11,204 nt of DNA from GCA-016432345 sp964544105 (GTDB taxonomy: Bacteria; Patescibacteriota; Microgenomatia; Levybacterales; UBA12049), in NCBI GenBank assembly GCA_964544105.1, contig CAZIZQ010000030.1:1-11204 (forward strand), in the 5' to 3' direction. This document shows, piece after piece, positions 5,818 through 11,204 of this stretch (positions are counted from its first letter, which is position 1; the number at the start of each line of letters is the position of its first letter). The notes beneath the pieces are model-generated. The model saw nothing but the letters and a program-made list of their open reading frames with translations, made no database searches and was not told where the DNA came from. Position numbers and translations under genes: made by a program.

Positions 5818-6260
5818 TAATTTACAAGAAAAGAACGAGCTATCGATTGTGATTCTGCCTTTTGACTTGCAAAAAAATCAATAGGCAAAAACCTCAATTT
5901 ATCAACAAATGGCACGTCCATATCTTTATCCCTGGAAAAATCAGTCTTATGAGTGTAATTAAGTACTCGTTCTTCCATAAATCCAAAACGAATAACTATA
6001 TATGTTCCTATTGATTTAGCAATTTTATCTAAAAAGCTTAAGCTTGGTAAACGGTTGCCACCTTCCAATCGTGCAATACTTGTTTGCTTAGTTTTAATTA
6101 ACTTCGCAAGTTTCTCTTGAGTTAATCCCTTCCATACCCTAGCTTCAATTACAAGCTCTGATATTTCAAACTTTAAATCACGCTTAAAATACTCCTTCTT
6201 AAACTCAGGATCTTGCATCATTTTTTCTCTATATTTTTCTAAACTAATTGTTCTTTTCAT
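5817..6260 (-). CDS. XRE-family antitoxin (HigA-like)
   Basis: The 147-aa protein has a charged N-terminal helix region (1-32) followed by a lambda-repressor-type HTH at about 33-92: SELVIEARVWKGLTQEKLAK, with the recognition helix near TKQTSIARLEGG and the closing helix PSLSFLDKIAKSIG. The last 50 residues are variable and end in SFLVN; they could wrap around the toxin. The gene starts 7 nt after the toxin stop, the usual HigBA order (toxin first). HigA-type antitoxins neutralise the toxin and repress their own promoter. The perfect inverted repeat at 6645-6660, just downstream of the operon -10, is the likely operator. No Shine-Dalgarno site is visible, so coupling to toxin translation is likely. 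Confidence 0.88.
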   Translation of the reverse strand: MKRTISLEKYREKMMQDPEFKKEYFKRDLKFEISELVIEARVWKGLTQEKLAKLIKTKQTSIARLEGGNRLPSLSFLDKIAKSIGTYIVIRFGFMEERVLNYTHKTDFSRDKDMDVPFVDKLRFLPIDFFASQKAESQSIARSFLVN

Positions 6261-6267
6261 AAAAAAT

Positions 6268-6627
6268 TTAAGATTCTTTTAACCATTTGTCTATATCTCT
6301 CGTTCGTCCAAGACCAGTTTCTATCTCTTTTTTAGGAGTACTATTACTCTTCTTTATAAAACCGTGTACTAAATAACAAATCCCACGTCTCACTATAAAG
6401 AAAATTCTATAAAATACTCTGTTAAAATCAACAATAAGTTCATACAGTTCATATCCGTGTAACTTTGCAGCTTCCCTACTCTGCAATAAGGGAATCAAAC
6501 CATATCCTTTTAATCGATCTAAGCTTCTGTCAATTTTTTTTCTAGCCTTTGCCGGAGCTTCATCTAAAAACTCTCCCACATAATTTCTACCAGACGATGA
6601 CAACCAATATTCTACCTCCATAAACAT
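6268..6627 (-). CDS. RelE/HigB-type toxin (phage Gp49-like family)
   Basis: This is a predicted ribosome-dependent mRNA-cleaving toxin of the HigB/Gp49-like group. The ~119-aa length fits. Recognisable parts are MEVEYWLSSSGRNYVGEFLD at the start, KLHGYELYELIVDFNRVFYRIFFIV in the middle (the G-x-x-E-L-x-x-x-F/Y-R-I core of the RelE fold), and LVHGFIKKSNSTPKKEIETG near the end, a typical basic catalytic strand and following segment. The start could be TTG 6636, ATG 6627 or ATG 6621; I take 6627, because it is ATG and lies about 27 nt from the predicted transcription start. The gene is first in a three-gene operon with the XRE antitoxin. Confidence 0.88.
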   Translation of the reverse strand: MFMEVEYWLSSSGRNYVGEFLDEAPAKARKKIDRSLDRLKGYGLIPLLQSREAAKLHGYELYELIVDFNRVFYRIFFIVRRGICYLVHGFIKKSNSTPKKEIETGLGRTRDIDKWLKES

Positions 6628-6644
6628 TTGCGACAAAAGTCAAC

Positions 6645-6660
6645 ATAACAATCTTGTTAT
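6645..6660. promoter_or_regulatory. Palindromic operator of the toxin-antitoxin operon
   Basis: ATAACAA-TC-TTGTTAT is a perfect inverted repeat with 7-bp arms and a 2-bp spacer. It is directly adjacent to the -10 box and covers the predicted transcription start, where a bound XRE antitoxin would block transcription. Confidence 0.7.
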
Positions 6661-6689
6661 ATATTAATTTAACAAAGATGGGTTGTCAA
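6661..6689 (-). promoter_or_regulatory. Promoter of the toxin-antitoxin operon
   Basis: On the minus strand TTGACA (6684-6689, perfect) is followed after 17 bp by TAATAT (6661-6666, 4/6). Between here and the ftsB-like gene (6690-6833) I see no gene, hairpin terminator or repeat; the CCGAG at 6782 and 6792 is a direct, not inverted, repeat. Confidence 0.65.
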
Positions 6690-6833
6690 GTAGAAATATA
6701 AAATCAGTCCTAAAAAAGCAACTTAGTCATTTTATGAAACTTATAGAAACAGAAAACTTACACTTGGGTGAATAAAATTTTCCGAGGACCCCCGAGAGAT
6801 GTTAAGTAATCTGGCACTAAACAGAGTTAATAT

Positions 6834-7181
6834 CTAGAAAAACAGCTCCCACCACTTCTGCCAATTTGGCCGTGTGTCCTTTTTTACTTCTGTCTTTACC
6901 CCAGACAAAAGTTCGATAAGCCGTTTATCAACCACCACCCTACTTTCCCCTGGCTTTTGCAAAAACAGCTTGTTACGCGCTTCTGCCTCGATAAAACCTT
7001 CGCTCTCCACTTTTCGCTGCTGTTCTACTAACTTTGCATGCTCCTGTTTTTGCTTTATTAGCTCGTTTTCCCTCTGCGCCAGCAGATCGCTCTTTTGCCA
7101 CAACGAGTAGATAGATCTAACCATATTTTGCATAACAAAAAGCGAAACGATAACGATTACGAAAAAAACAAGCCTTTTCAT
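6834..7181 (-). CDS. Septum formation initiator, FtsB/DivIC-like
   Basis: The 115-aa protein has the FtsB layout. A short cytoplasmic MKR is followed by one membrane helix at about 4-24 (LVFFVIVIVSLFVMQNMV), then a coiled coil at about 27-65 rich in Gln, Glu, Lys and Leu, and then EARNKLFLQKPGESRVVVD (67-85), which matches the conserved A-R-N/x-x-x-x-x-K-P-G-E segment of the family. It ends in NWQKWWELFF. FtsB bridges FtsL and FtsQ in the divisome and helps activate septal wall synthesis. The ATG at 7181 is preceded by a perfect TATAAT at 7208-7213 that overlaps the -10 of the divergent recombinase gene. No Shine-Dalgarno site is close to the ATG. Confidence 0.85.
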   Translation of the reverse strand: MKRLVFFVIVIVSLFVMQNMVRSIYSLWQKSDLLAQRENELIKQKQEHAKLVEQQRKVESEGFIEAEARNKLFLQKPGESRVVVDKRLIELLSGVKTEVKKDTRPNWQKWWELFF

Positions 7182-7183
7182 TG

Positions 7184-7213
7184 TTGACTTCTGCTTCCAA
7201 GCATGATATTATA
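7184..7213. promoter_or_regulatory. Overlapping divergent promoters for the ftsB-like and xer-like genes
   Basis: On the plus strand TTGACT (7184-7189), a 17-bp spacer and TATTAT (7207-7212) form a strong promoter whose start (about 7219-7220) meets the ATG at 7221. On the minus strand TATAAT occupies 7208-7213, serving ftsB, without a clear -35. The same 7 bp TATTATA therefore acts as -10 for both directions. Confidence 0.65.
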
Positions 7214-7220
7214 GGCTCTT

Positions 7221-8090
7221 ATGAGCATGAAACAGATAAAATTACGCGATGCCCACAAGCAATTTGCCGAATTTTTAAAGGGTAAAAAGCACTCAAGCGC
7301 AACTATTGTAGCATACGGAAAAGATATCGATCAGCTTATTACCTTTTTGGAAGAGCTGAAAAAAAATCATATCCACGAAGTATCAAAAGAGGATCTGGAT
7401 TCTTTTTTGATGCAACTGGGTAAAAATAGCTACACACCAAAGTCAATTTCTAGAAAACTTAACTCTACCCGCACATTCTACCGCTTCTTAAAGGTAAACG
7501 AGTATATTACCGACGACCCGTCTCTTTTGGTAAATCACCCCAGATACGAACTTGCCCCACCCCGCATTTTAAGCCCAATGGAATACAGAGCTCTTCGGGA
7601 TGCTGCCAAAGACGATCCTCGTATGTTTGCTGTTATTGAAATACTGCTCCAAACCGGAATCCGTATTGGAGAACTTGCCAACCTTCGACTTGACGATATA
7701 CAAAATGACACACTGAAAATCCTCCCTTACGAAAAACACGAAGAGCGGCTGGTGCCACTTAATCGGCCTGCCAAAGAAGCCTTAAAACGCTACCTTGCCA
7801 TACGCCCGCAAAGCAAAAATGATCGCGTATTTATTACCAAATCAGGAAAACCATTCCTTATTCGAAACATTAGAACTGCTGTCGAACGCTACTTTCGCCT
7901 TGCCGAAATTAAAGGTGCAAAAGTCAATGACCTTCGCCACACCTTTGTGGCCCACCACATCAAACACGGTGTGTCTTTGGTGATGCTCTCCAAAATCTTA
8001 GGCCACAAGCGCCTCTCCACCACCGAGCGCTACCTTGATTTTGTTAAAGATGAAAAGGTCAAAGAAAACACCCAGCTCGTCGAGCTATAA
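7221..8090 (+). CDS. Tyrosine recombinase, XerC/XerD-like
   Basis: The 289-aa length and two-domain layout match Xer recombinases, which resolve chromosome dimers at dif. The N-terminal SAM-like DNA-binding domain covers about 10-100 (SSATIVAYGKDIDQLITFLEE, SRKLNSTRTFYRFL). The catalytic domain shows R148 in TGIRIGEL, K172 in YEKHEER, R239 in VNDLRHTF, H262 in LGHKRLSTTERY and nucleophile Y271. At the H-x-x-R motif the His is replaced by N236 (NDLR), which is unusual but seen at that variable position in some tyrosine recombinases. The ATG at 7221 fits the predicted transcription start (leaderless). It lies next to a division gene, fitting a housekeeping Xer more than an integrase. XerC and XerD cannot be told apart here. 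Confidence 0.92.
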   Translation: MSMKQIKLRDAHKQFAEFLKGKKHSSATIVAYGKDIDQLITFLEELKKNHIHEVSKEDLDSFLMQLGKNSYTPKSISRKLNSTRTFYRFLKVNEYITDDPSLLVNHPRYELAPPRILSPMEYRALRDAAKDDPRMFAVIEILLQTGIRIGELANLRLDDIQNDTLKILPYEKHEERLVPLNRPAKEALKRYLAIRPQSKNDRVFITKSGKPFLIRNIRTAVERYFRLAEIKGAKVNDLRHTFVAHHIKHGVSLVMLSKILGHKRLSTTERYLDFVKDEKVKENTQLVEL

Positions 8091-8091
8091 A

Positions 8092-9816
8092 CTACCTATT
8101 AAACCACTCTTCCAAAATCTTCTTGGCTATTGGGGCGGCAATGTTTGAGCCCTCTCCCGATGATTCTGCTAATACTGTCACTATTATTTGCGGATCATAT
8201 GCTGGCGCCCAAAGGGTTATCCACGCATGGGGCAGAGTCTGTTCTCCCCCGTGCTGGGCAGTACCGGTTTTACAGGCAACACTTACCTTAAATTCAAAAA
8301 ACGGCCACGCCACCCCCCCCGGACTACAACTCGCAACCATCCCCTGCCGTATTAAGTGAAAATTATTTTCACTTAATAACTTTTGACTTTTAACTTTTAA
8401 CTTTTGACTTTTTAACAGATGGGGCTCATATAAAATTCCAGCATTAGATATTGCTTGAGTCCATACATTAACTTGAAGAGGCGTAGTTAAAAGGTATCCT
8501 TGTCCAATACCATAATGATAAGTATCTCCCAAATACCATTGCTCACCAATCACTTTTTTCTTCCACTCATCTGATGGCACCGTACCACTTGCTTCTCCAA
8601 ACAGATCAATTCCTGTTTTTTTCCCGAGTCCAAACAATTCCGCACTTTCGGAAAGTTTTCCCACTCCAAGCAGCTCTGCCACTTTATAGAAAAAAATATC
8701 ATTTGACCTCATTATCCCCTTAACCACATCTACCTCCCCTTCTTTACCCCCATGCTGCAAGTAGTACCAGTTACCAAAGGAAAATGCCCCGAGCTGCAAT
8801 ACTCCTGTATCTGTAATGGTAAAATGCTCGTCTATTTTTTTGTTTTCCAGGGCAGAGGCAGCAGTTACCAGCTTAAAGGTAGACCCGGGTGGATACGTAC
8901 CCGAAATTGCCCTGTCCAAAAGCGGTTGCCCATCAGAATCCAAAAGCACTGCGTCAATAGTTTTATAGGCGCTGTCTGACGCAGACGAATACCCCTTTCC
9001 AAGGGTAAACAGGTTTGGATCAAACGAAGGCTTTGAAAGCAGAGTCAGTATTTCGCCTTTAGGAGTAGAAACAACAACTGCGCCCTTTGCAACATCGTTC
9101 ATGGCCGTAAATGCAGCTCTCTGCAGCTTTGCATCAATAGTTACTGTTATATCCTTCCCGGAAATTGGGTCTTGCTCGCCAAGTCTGCGTATAATCTTTC
9201 CCATTGCATCAACTTCGACAAGCTGTTTCCCGTCAACGCCGGCAAGTGCAGTTTCGTAAAACTGCTCAATACCACTTTTGCCAATAAGATCTCCCGGCTT
9301 ATATGCAGCATAAACAGGAGTGTCTAATTCTTCTTCTGTAATCTGCCCAATATATCCAATAACATGAGGCATGGCATCGGCATACGGATACTGACGAAGT
9401 TGGTCGATCTCGATATTTTTTGCCCCTTTTGCCAGAGCATTTGTCGCCTCCTCGTTTGATAGAATCGTTGTTTTTGCATTTACAACCTGCCTAAAACCGG
9501 GAATGTTAAAAACTAGAGGAGTACCATTTCTGTCAAAAATAATCCCCCTTGGCGCATGAATAACCGTTGTACGTACCCTGTTGTTTTGCGAAAGTCCACG
9601 GTAATAGCTTCCCTCAAACAGGGTTAAAAAAACCAGCCGCGATAAAAGGGCACCAATCAGAAAAAAAAGGAGCACAGGAAGAAAATACCCACGCATGGCT
9701 CTGGTTTTTTGCGTATCTCCTTCCCGATACCGTGTTGACCCAAGCTGCTCGGTGCGGATAAAATCCGAAAAAGCAAAACCTTCTACTGTTTCACGAGGCG
9801 GAAAACGAGATTTCAT
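8092..9816 (-). CDS. mrdA: Penicillin-binding protein 2 (peptidoglycan D,D-transpeptidase)
   Basis: This is a class B PBP that cross-links peptidoglycan during elongation, anchored in the membrane with its catalytic domain outside. Length is 574 aa. Residues 1-40 are cytoplasmic; the single membrane helix is at about 43-67; the dimerisation domain starts with APRGIIFDRNG (88-98). The transpeptidase motifs are intact: S312-T-F-K315 with the nucleophilic serine in YPPGSTFKL, S371-N-D373 in MRSNDIFFY, and K516-T-G518 in ACKTGTAQHGG. GIGQGYLLTTPLQ (437-449) is also typical. Residues 468-489 are encoded by a heptamer repeat plus a perfect palindrome, and look like a tolerated insertion in a variable surface segment. 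The ATG lies 9 nt after the 3' end of tRNA-Ile, and the gene meets xer tail to tail with 1 bp between stops. Confidence 0.95.
   Translation of the reverse strand: MKSRFPPRETVEGFAFSDFIRTEQLGSTRYREGDTQKTRAMRGYFLPVLLFFLIGALLSRLVFLTLFEGSYYRGLSQNNRVRTTVIHAPRGIIFDRNGTPLVFNIPGFRQVVNAKTTILSNEEATNALAKGAKNIEIDQLRQYPYADAMPHVIGYIGQITEEELDTPVYAAYKPGDLIGKSGIEQFYETALAGVDGKQLVEVDAMGKIIRRLGEQDPISGKDITVTIDAKLQRAAFTAMNDVAKGAVVVSTPKGEILTLLSKPSFDPNLFTLGKGYSSASDSAYKTIDAVLLDSDGQPLLDRAISGTYPPGSTFKLVTAASALENKKIDEHFTITDTGVLQLGAFSFGNWYYLQHGGKEGEVDVVKGIMRSNDIFFYKVAELLGVGKLSESAELFGLGKKTGIDLFGEASGTVPSDEWKKKVIGEQWYLGDTYHYGIGQGYLLTTPLQVNVWTQAISNAGILYEPHLLKSQKLKVKSQKLLSENNFHLIRQGMVASCSPGGVAWPFFEFKVSVACKTGTAQHGGEQTLPHAWITLWAPAYDPQIIVTVLAESSGEGSNIAAPIAKKILEEWFNR
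8351..8377. repeat. Perfect 27-nt palindrome inside mrdA
   Basis: Two 13-nt arms, ATTAAGTGAAAAT and ATTTTCACTTAAT, are exact reverse complements around a single T. They encode LSENNFHLI (481-489) in PBP2. A perfect inverted repeat of this length in coding DNA is unlikely to be a codon-driven coincidence. Confidence 0.9.
8379..8413. repeat. Heptanucleotide tandem repeat inside mrdA
   Basis: Five consecutive units on the plus strand read ACTTTTG, ACTTTTA, ACTTTTA, ACTTTTG and ACTTTTT. They begin one base after the palindrome and encode LKSQKLKVKSQKL (468-480), in which KSQKL repeats every 7 residues, as expected of a 7-bp unit translated through its 21-nt cycle. Confidence 0.9.
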
Positions 9817-9825
9817 AAAGAGGTG

Positions 9826-9897
9826 TAGGCCCGGTAGGACTCGAACCTACAACCCTCAAGGTATAAGCTTGATGCTCCGCCATTGAGCTACGGGCCT
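9826..9897 (-). tRNA. tRNA-Ile(UAU)
   Basis: The 72-nt cloverleaf has acceptor AGGCCCG/CGGGCCT, D stem GCTC/GAGC with loop AATGGCG, anticodon arm TCAAG-CTTATAC-CTTGA (perfect stem) with anticodon TAT at 9863-9865, variable loop GGGTT, and T arm GTAGG-TTCGAGT-CCTAC. Discriminator A is followed by CAC, so CCA must be added by enzyme. UAU reads AUA codons directly, where most bacteria use a CAU anticodon modified to lysidine by TilS. The gene lies 9 nt upstream of mrdA on the same strand. Confidence 0.93.
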
Positions 9898-9907
9898 GCG
9901 CACGAAC

Positions 9908-9916
9908 ATTATATCA
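9908..9916 (-). promoter_or_regulatory. Extended -10 promoter of tRNA-Ile and probably mrdA
   Basis: The minus strand reads TGA-TATAAT, a perfect -10 with the TGn extension. It overlaps the TGA stop of the upstream ATPase gene and lies about 10 nt from tRNA base 1. No -35 box is evident. No other promoter was seen between the tRNA and mrdA, so the two may share a transcript. Confidence 0.55.
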
Positions 9917-11204
9917 AAGTCTTGCCCTTTGGGCTATTTCTGCTTCGACCACCGCAGCATCGCGGCCAAACTTTAGCCGGGAGAGCTCGCGGATTAACTC
10001 GGCAACTCGAGGATTTGCTGCTGCTTGTTCTTTAGATAAATCCCGGGTTAAGTCCATCGAGAAAGGCTGCACCGGCTCGGTATTGACAATGGTTTTTATA
10101 TAGCAGTTAAACCGCTCAATGTTAATAAGATCCGCCTCGGTAAACGTCGGCTGAAACTCATGCTGCAAATAGTTGGCATCTGTTACGCCCACTCGGAAAG
10201 AAATAATGCTTCCCGCGTTACCAAAAATAGCATTTTTGACCTCTTCTTCCATTTGTCCGATAAACTGGTTGGCAACTGTCAGATTTAATTTATATTTTCG
10301 GGCTTCAGACAAAATTTGGGCAAAATCAGGGGTAGCAAAATTTTGAAACTCGTCAACGTACAAAAAGAAATCCCGCCTCTGCTCTTTTGGCATATCCTGC
10401 CGGGACATGGCAGCAACTAAAATTTTTGGCACCAAAATTAGACCCAAGAAATTTGAATTTTCCTCCCCTATCCTTCCTTTGGAAAGGTTCATTAAAAGAA
10501 TTTTACCCTCGTCCATTACTTTCCTAAAACTAAAAGCGCTTTGTGACTGCCCAATAATGTTTCGAATCATTTTATTGGTCACAAACCGGCCGAATTTGGA
10601 GACAATGTAATCAAGCACTTCGGATTTATGAAAATCAGATGTTTGGGCAATCTGGTCTGTCCAGTACCGCCTAACAATTGGGTCCTGAACGTATGGCAAA
10701 AGCTCCTGGACAAATTTTGCATCAGTGAGTGCTCTAACAACTTCAATAAATGTTGTTCCTTTCTGGCTCATAACTGTAAGCATTGCGTTTCTTATTGCGT
10801 GTTCAAAGCGGGGGCCGATTATTCCTGTTTTATTAGGGTCATAAAGCTTATACATTAGACCAACTATTGACGAGACAACATAATGCTTTTCCTCTTCGGA
10901 CTGCGCCTCAAGCATATTAAGTCCCATAGGGCGGGTTGTATCTGAAGGATCAAAAAGCACGACATCTTCCGATCTTTCTGAAGGAATAAGCTGAAGGATA
11001 TCCTCAATTAGGTCTCCGTGAGGATCAATTACTCCCACGCCTTCACCACTGCCAATATCCTGAAGAATCATTTGTTTTAGAAATTCAGTTTTTCCTGTTC
11101 CGGTTTTTCCTATGATATACATATGCCGTCTCCTATCATCTGTCTGAATAAATACGTCTCTTGTCATACCCCTATACATACTTTTCCCCAAATAAAGACC
11201 TTCT
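9914..11204 (-). CDS. Type IV secretion/conjugation-type ATPase (TraG/VirD4/HerA-like), 5' partial
   Basis: The reading frame stays open to the last base: residues EGLY precede a TTG at 11191, so that codon is probably internal and the true start lies outside. The visible 430 or so residues hold a RecA-like motor domain. Walker A is GKTGTGKT (28-35, counting from the TTG) after RRHMYIIG, followed by GVGVIDPHGDL, a sensor-like LLMNLSKGRIG (232-242), Walker B FFLYVDEFQNFA (275-286) and ARKYKLNLTVANQFIGQ (297-313). This order is typical of type IV secretion DNA-binding or coupling ATPases and HerA-like pumps, which move DNA or assemble pili at the inner membrane. An N-terminal membrane or accessory domain would be outside the window. 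The TGA stop overlaps the tRNA-Ile promoter. Confidence 0.9.
   Translation of the reverse strand, partial: EGLYLGKSMYRGMTRDVFIQTDDRRRHMYIIGKTGTGKTEFLKQMILQDIGSGEGVGVIDPHGDLIEDILQLIPSERSEDVVLFDPSDTTRPMGLNMLEAQSEEEKHYVVSSIVGLMYKLYDPNKTGIIGPRFEHAIRNAMLTVMSQKGTTFIEVVRALTDAKFVQELLPYVQDPIVRRYWTDQIAQTSDFHKSEVLDYIVSKFGRFVTNKMIRNIIGQSQSAFSFRKVMDEGKILLMNLSKGRIGEENSNFLGLILVPKILVAAMSRQDMPKEQRRDFFLYVDEFQNFATPDFAQILSEARKYKLNLTVANQFIGQMEEEVKNAIFGNAGSIISFRVGVTDANYLQHEFQPTFTEADLINIERFNCYIKTIVNTEPVQPFSMDLTRDLSKEQAAANPRVAELIRELSRLKFGRDAAVVEAEIAQRARL

Noticed and set aside
6590..6646. Short leader peptide from ATG 6646 ahead of the toxin gene
   Set aside because: It is out of frame, has no ribosome site and starts inside the operator; chance occurrence is likely.
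6782..6797. Possible terminator at CCGAGGACCCCCGAG
   Set aside because: The CCGAG copies are direct repeats, so no stable stem forms, and no T-run follows in a suitable position.
1..11204. CRISPR array, insertion sequence or prophage
   Set aside because: No spaced direct repeats of CRISPR type, no transposase and no phage structural genes; the tyrosine recombinase looks like housekeeping Xer and no att-like repeats were seen.

Overview
The window looks like a chromosomal segment from a Candidate Phyla Radiation (Patescibacteria) bacterium, most likely Microgenomates-like. This is inferred from gene style, not from a marker-gene search. The reasons are AT-rich and very compact DNA (two convergent gene pairs meet stop-to-stop), divergent housekeeping proteins (MurD with GTKGKGTT, a very short FtsB with a WW-ELFF tail, a TraG/VirD4-like ATPase), a group I intron in a tRNA, tRNAs without encoded CCA, and few Shine-Dalgarno sites. 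TGA acts as a stop (end of the ATPase gene), so the UGA-recoded code of Gracilibacteria/SR1 is not in use.

Layout. 1-64: 5' end of an unknown gene leaving the window on the minus strand. 269-859 (+): unrecognised protein, ending directly against murD. 860-4168 (-): an operon of MFS transporter, murI (glutamate racemase) and murD (D-glutamate ligase), so the enzyme making D-Glu sits beside the one using it. 4197-4455 (-): an initiator tRNA (CAU) split by a 190-nt group I intron in its anticodon loop. 4568-5251 (+): an HTH plus degenerate LAGLIDADG-like protein, divergent from the split tRNA. 5262-5333 (+): elongator tRNA-Met(CAU). 5350-6627 (-): a HigB/HigA-type toxin-antitoxin operon with a third, unrecognised gene, a clear promoter and a palindromic operator. 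6834-7181 (-): ftsB-like division gene. 7221-8090 (+): Xer-type tyrosine recombinase; it and ftsB share an overlapping divergent promoter. 8092-9816 (-): penicillin-binding protein 2 (mrdA). 9826-9897 (-): tRNA-Ile(UAU). 9914-11204 (-): type IV secretion/conjugation-type ATPase, cut by the window edge.

Themes. Much of the window serves cell wall and division (MurI, MurD, PBP2, FtsB, Xer). The most notable system is the tRNA island at 4197-5333: an intron-split and structurally aberrant initiator tRNA, a possible homing-endonuclease-like protein, and a second CAU tRNA. Short tandem repeats with a 7-bp unit lie inside both murD and mrdA, the latter beside a perfect 27-nt palindrome. A palindromic GC-rich insert is also in murD. 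Several -10 boxes lie only about 7 nt from a start codon, predicting leaderless mRNAs. These starts were used to trim two coding regions (4568 and 4168).
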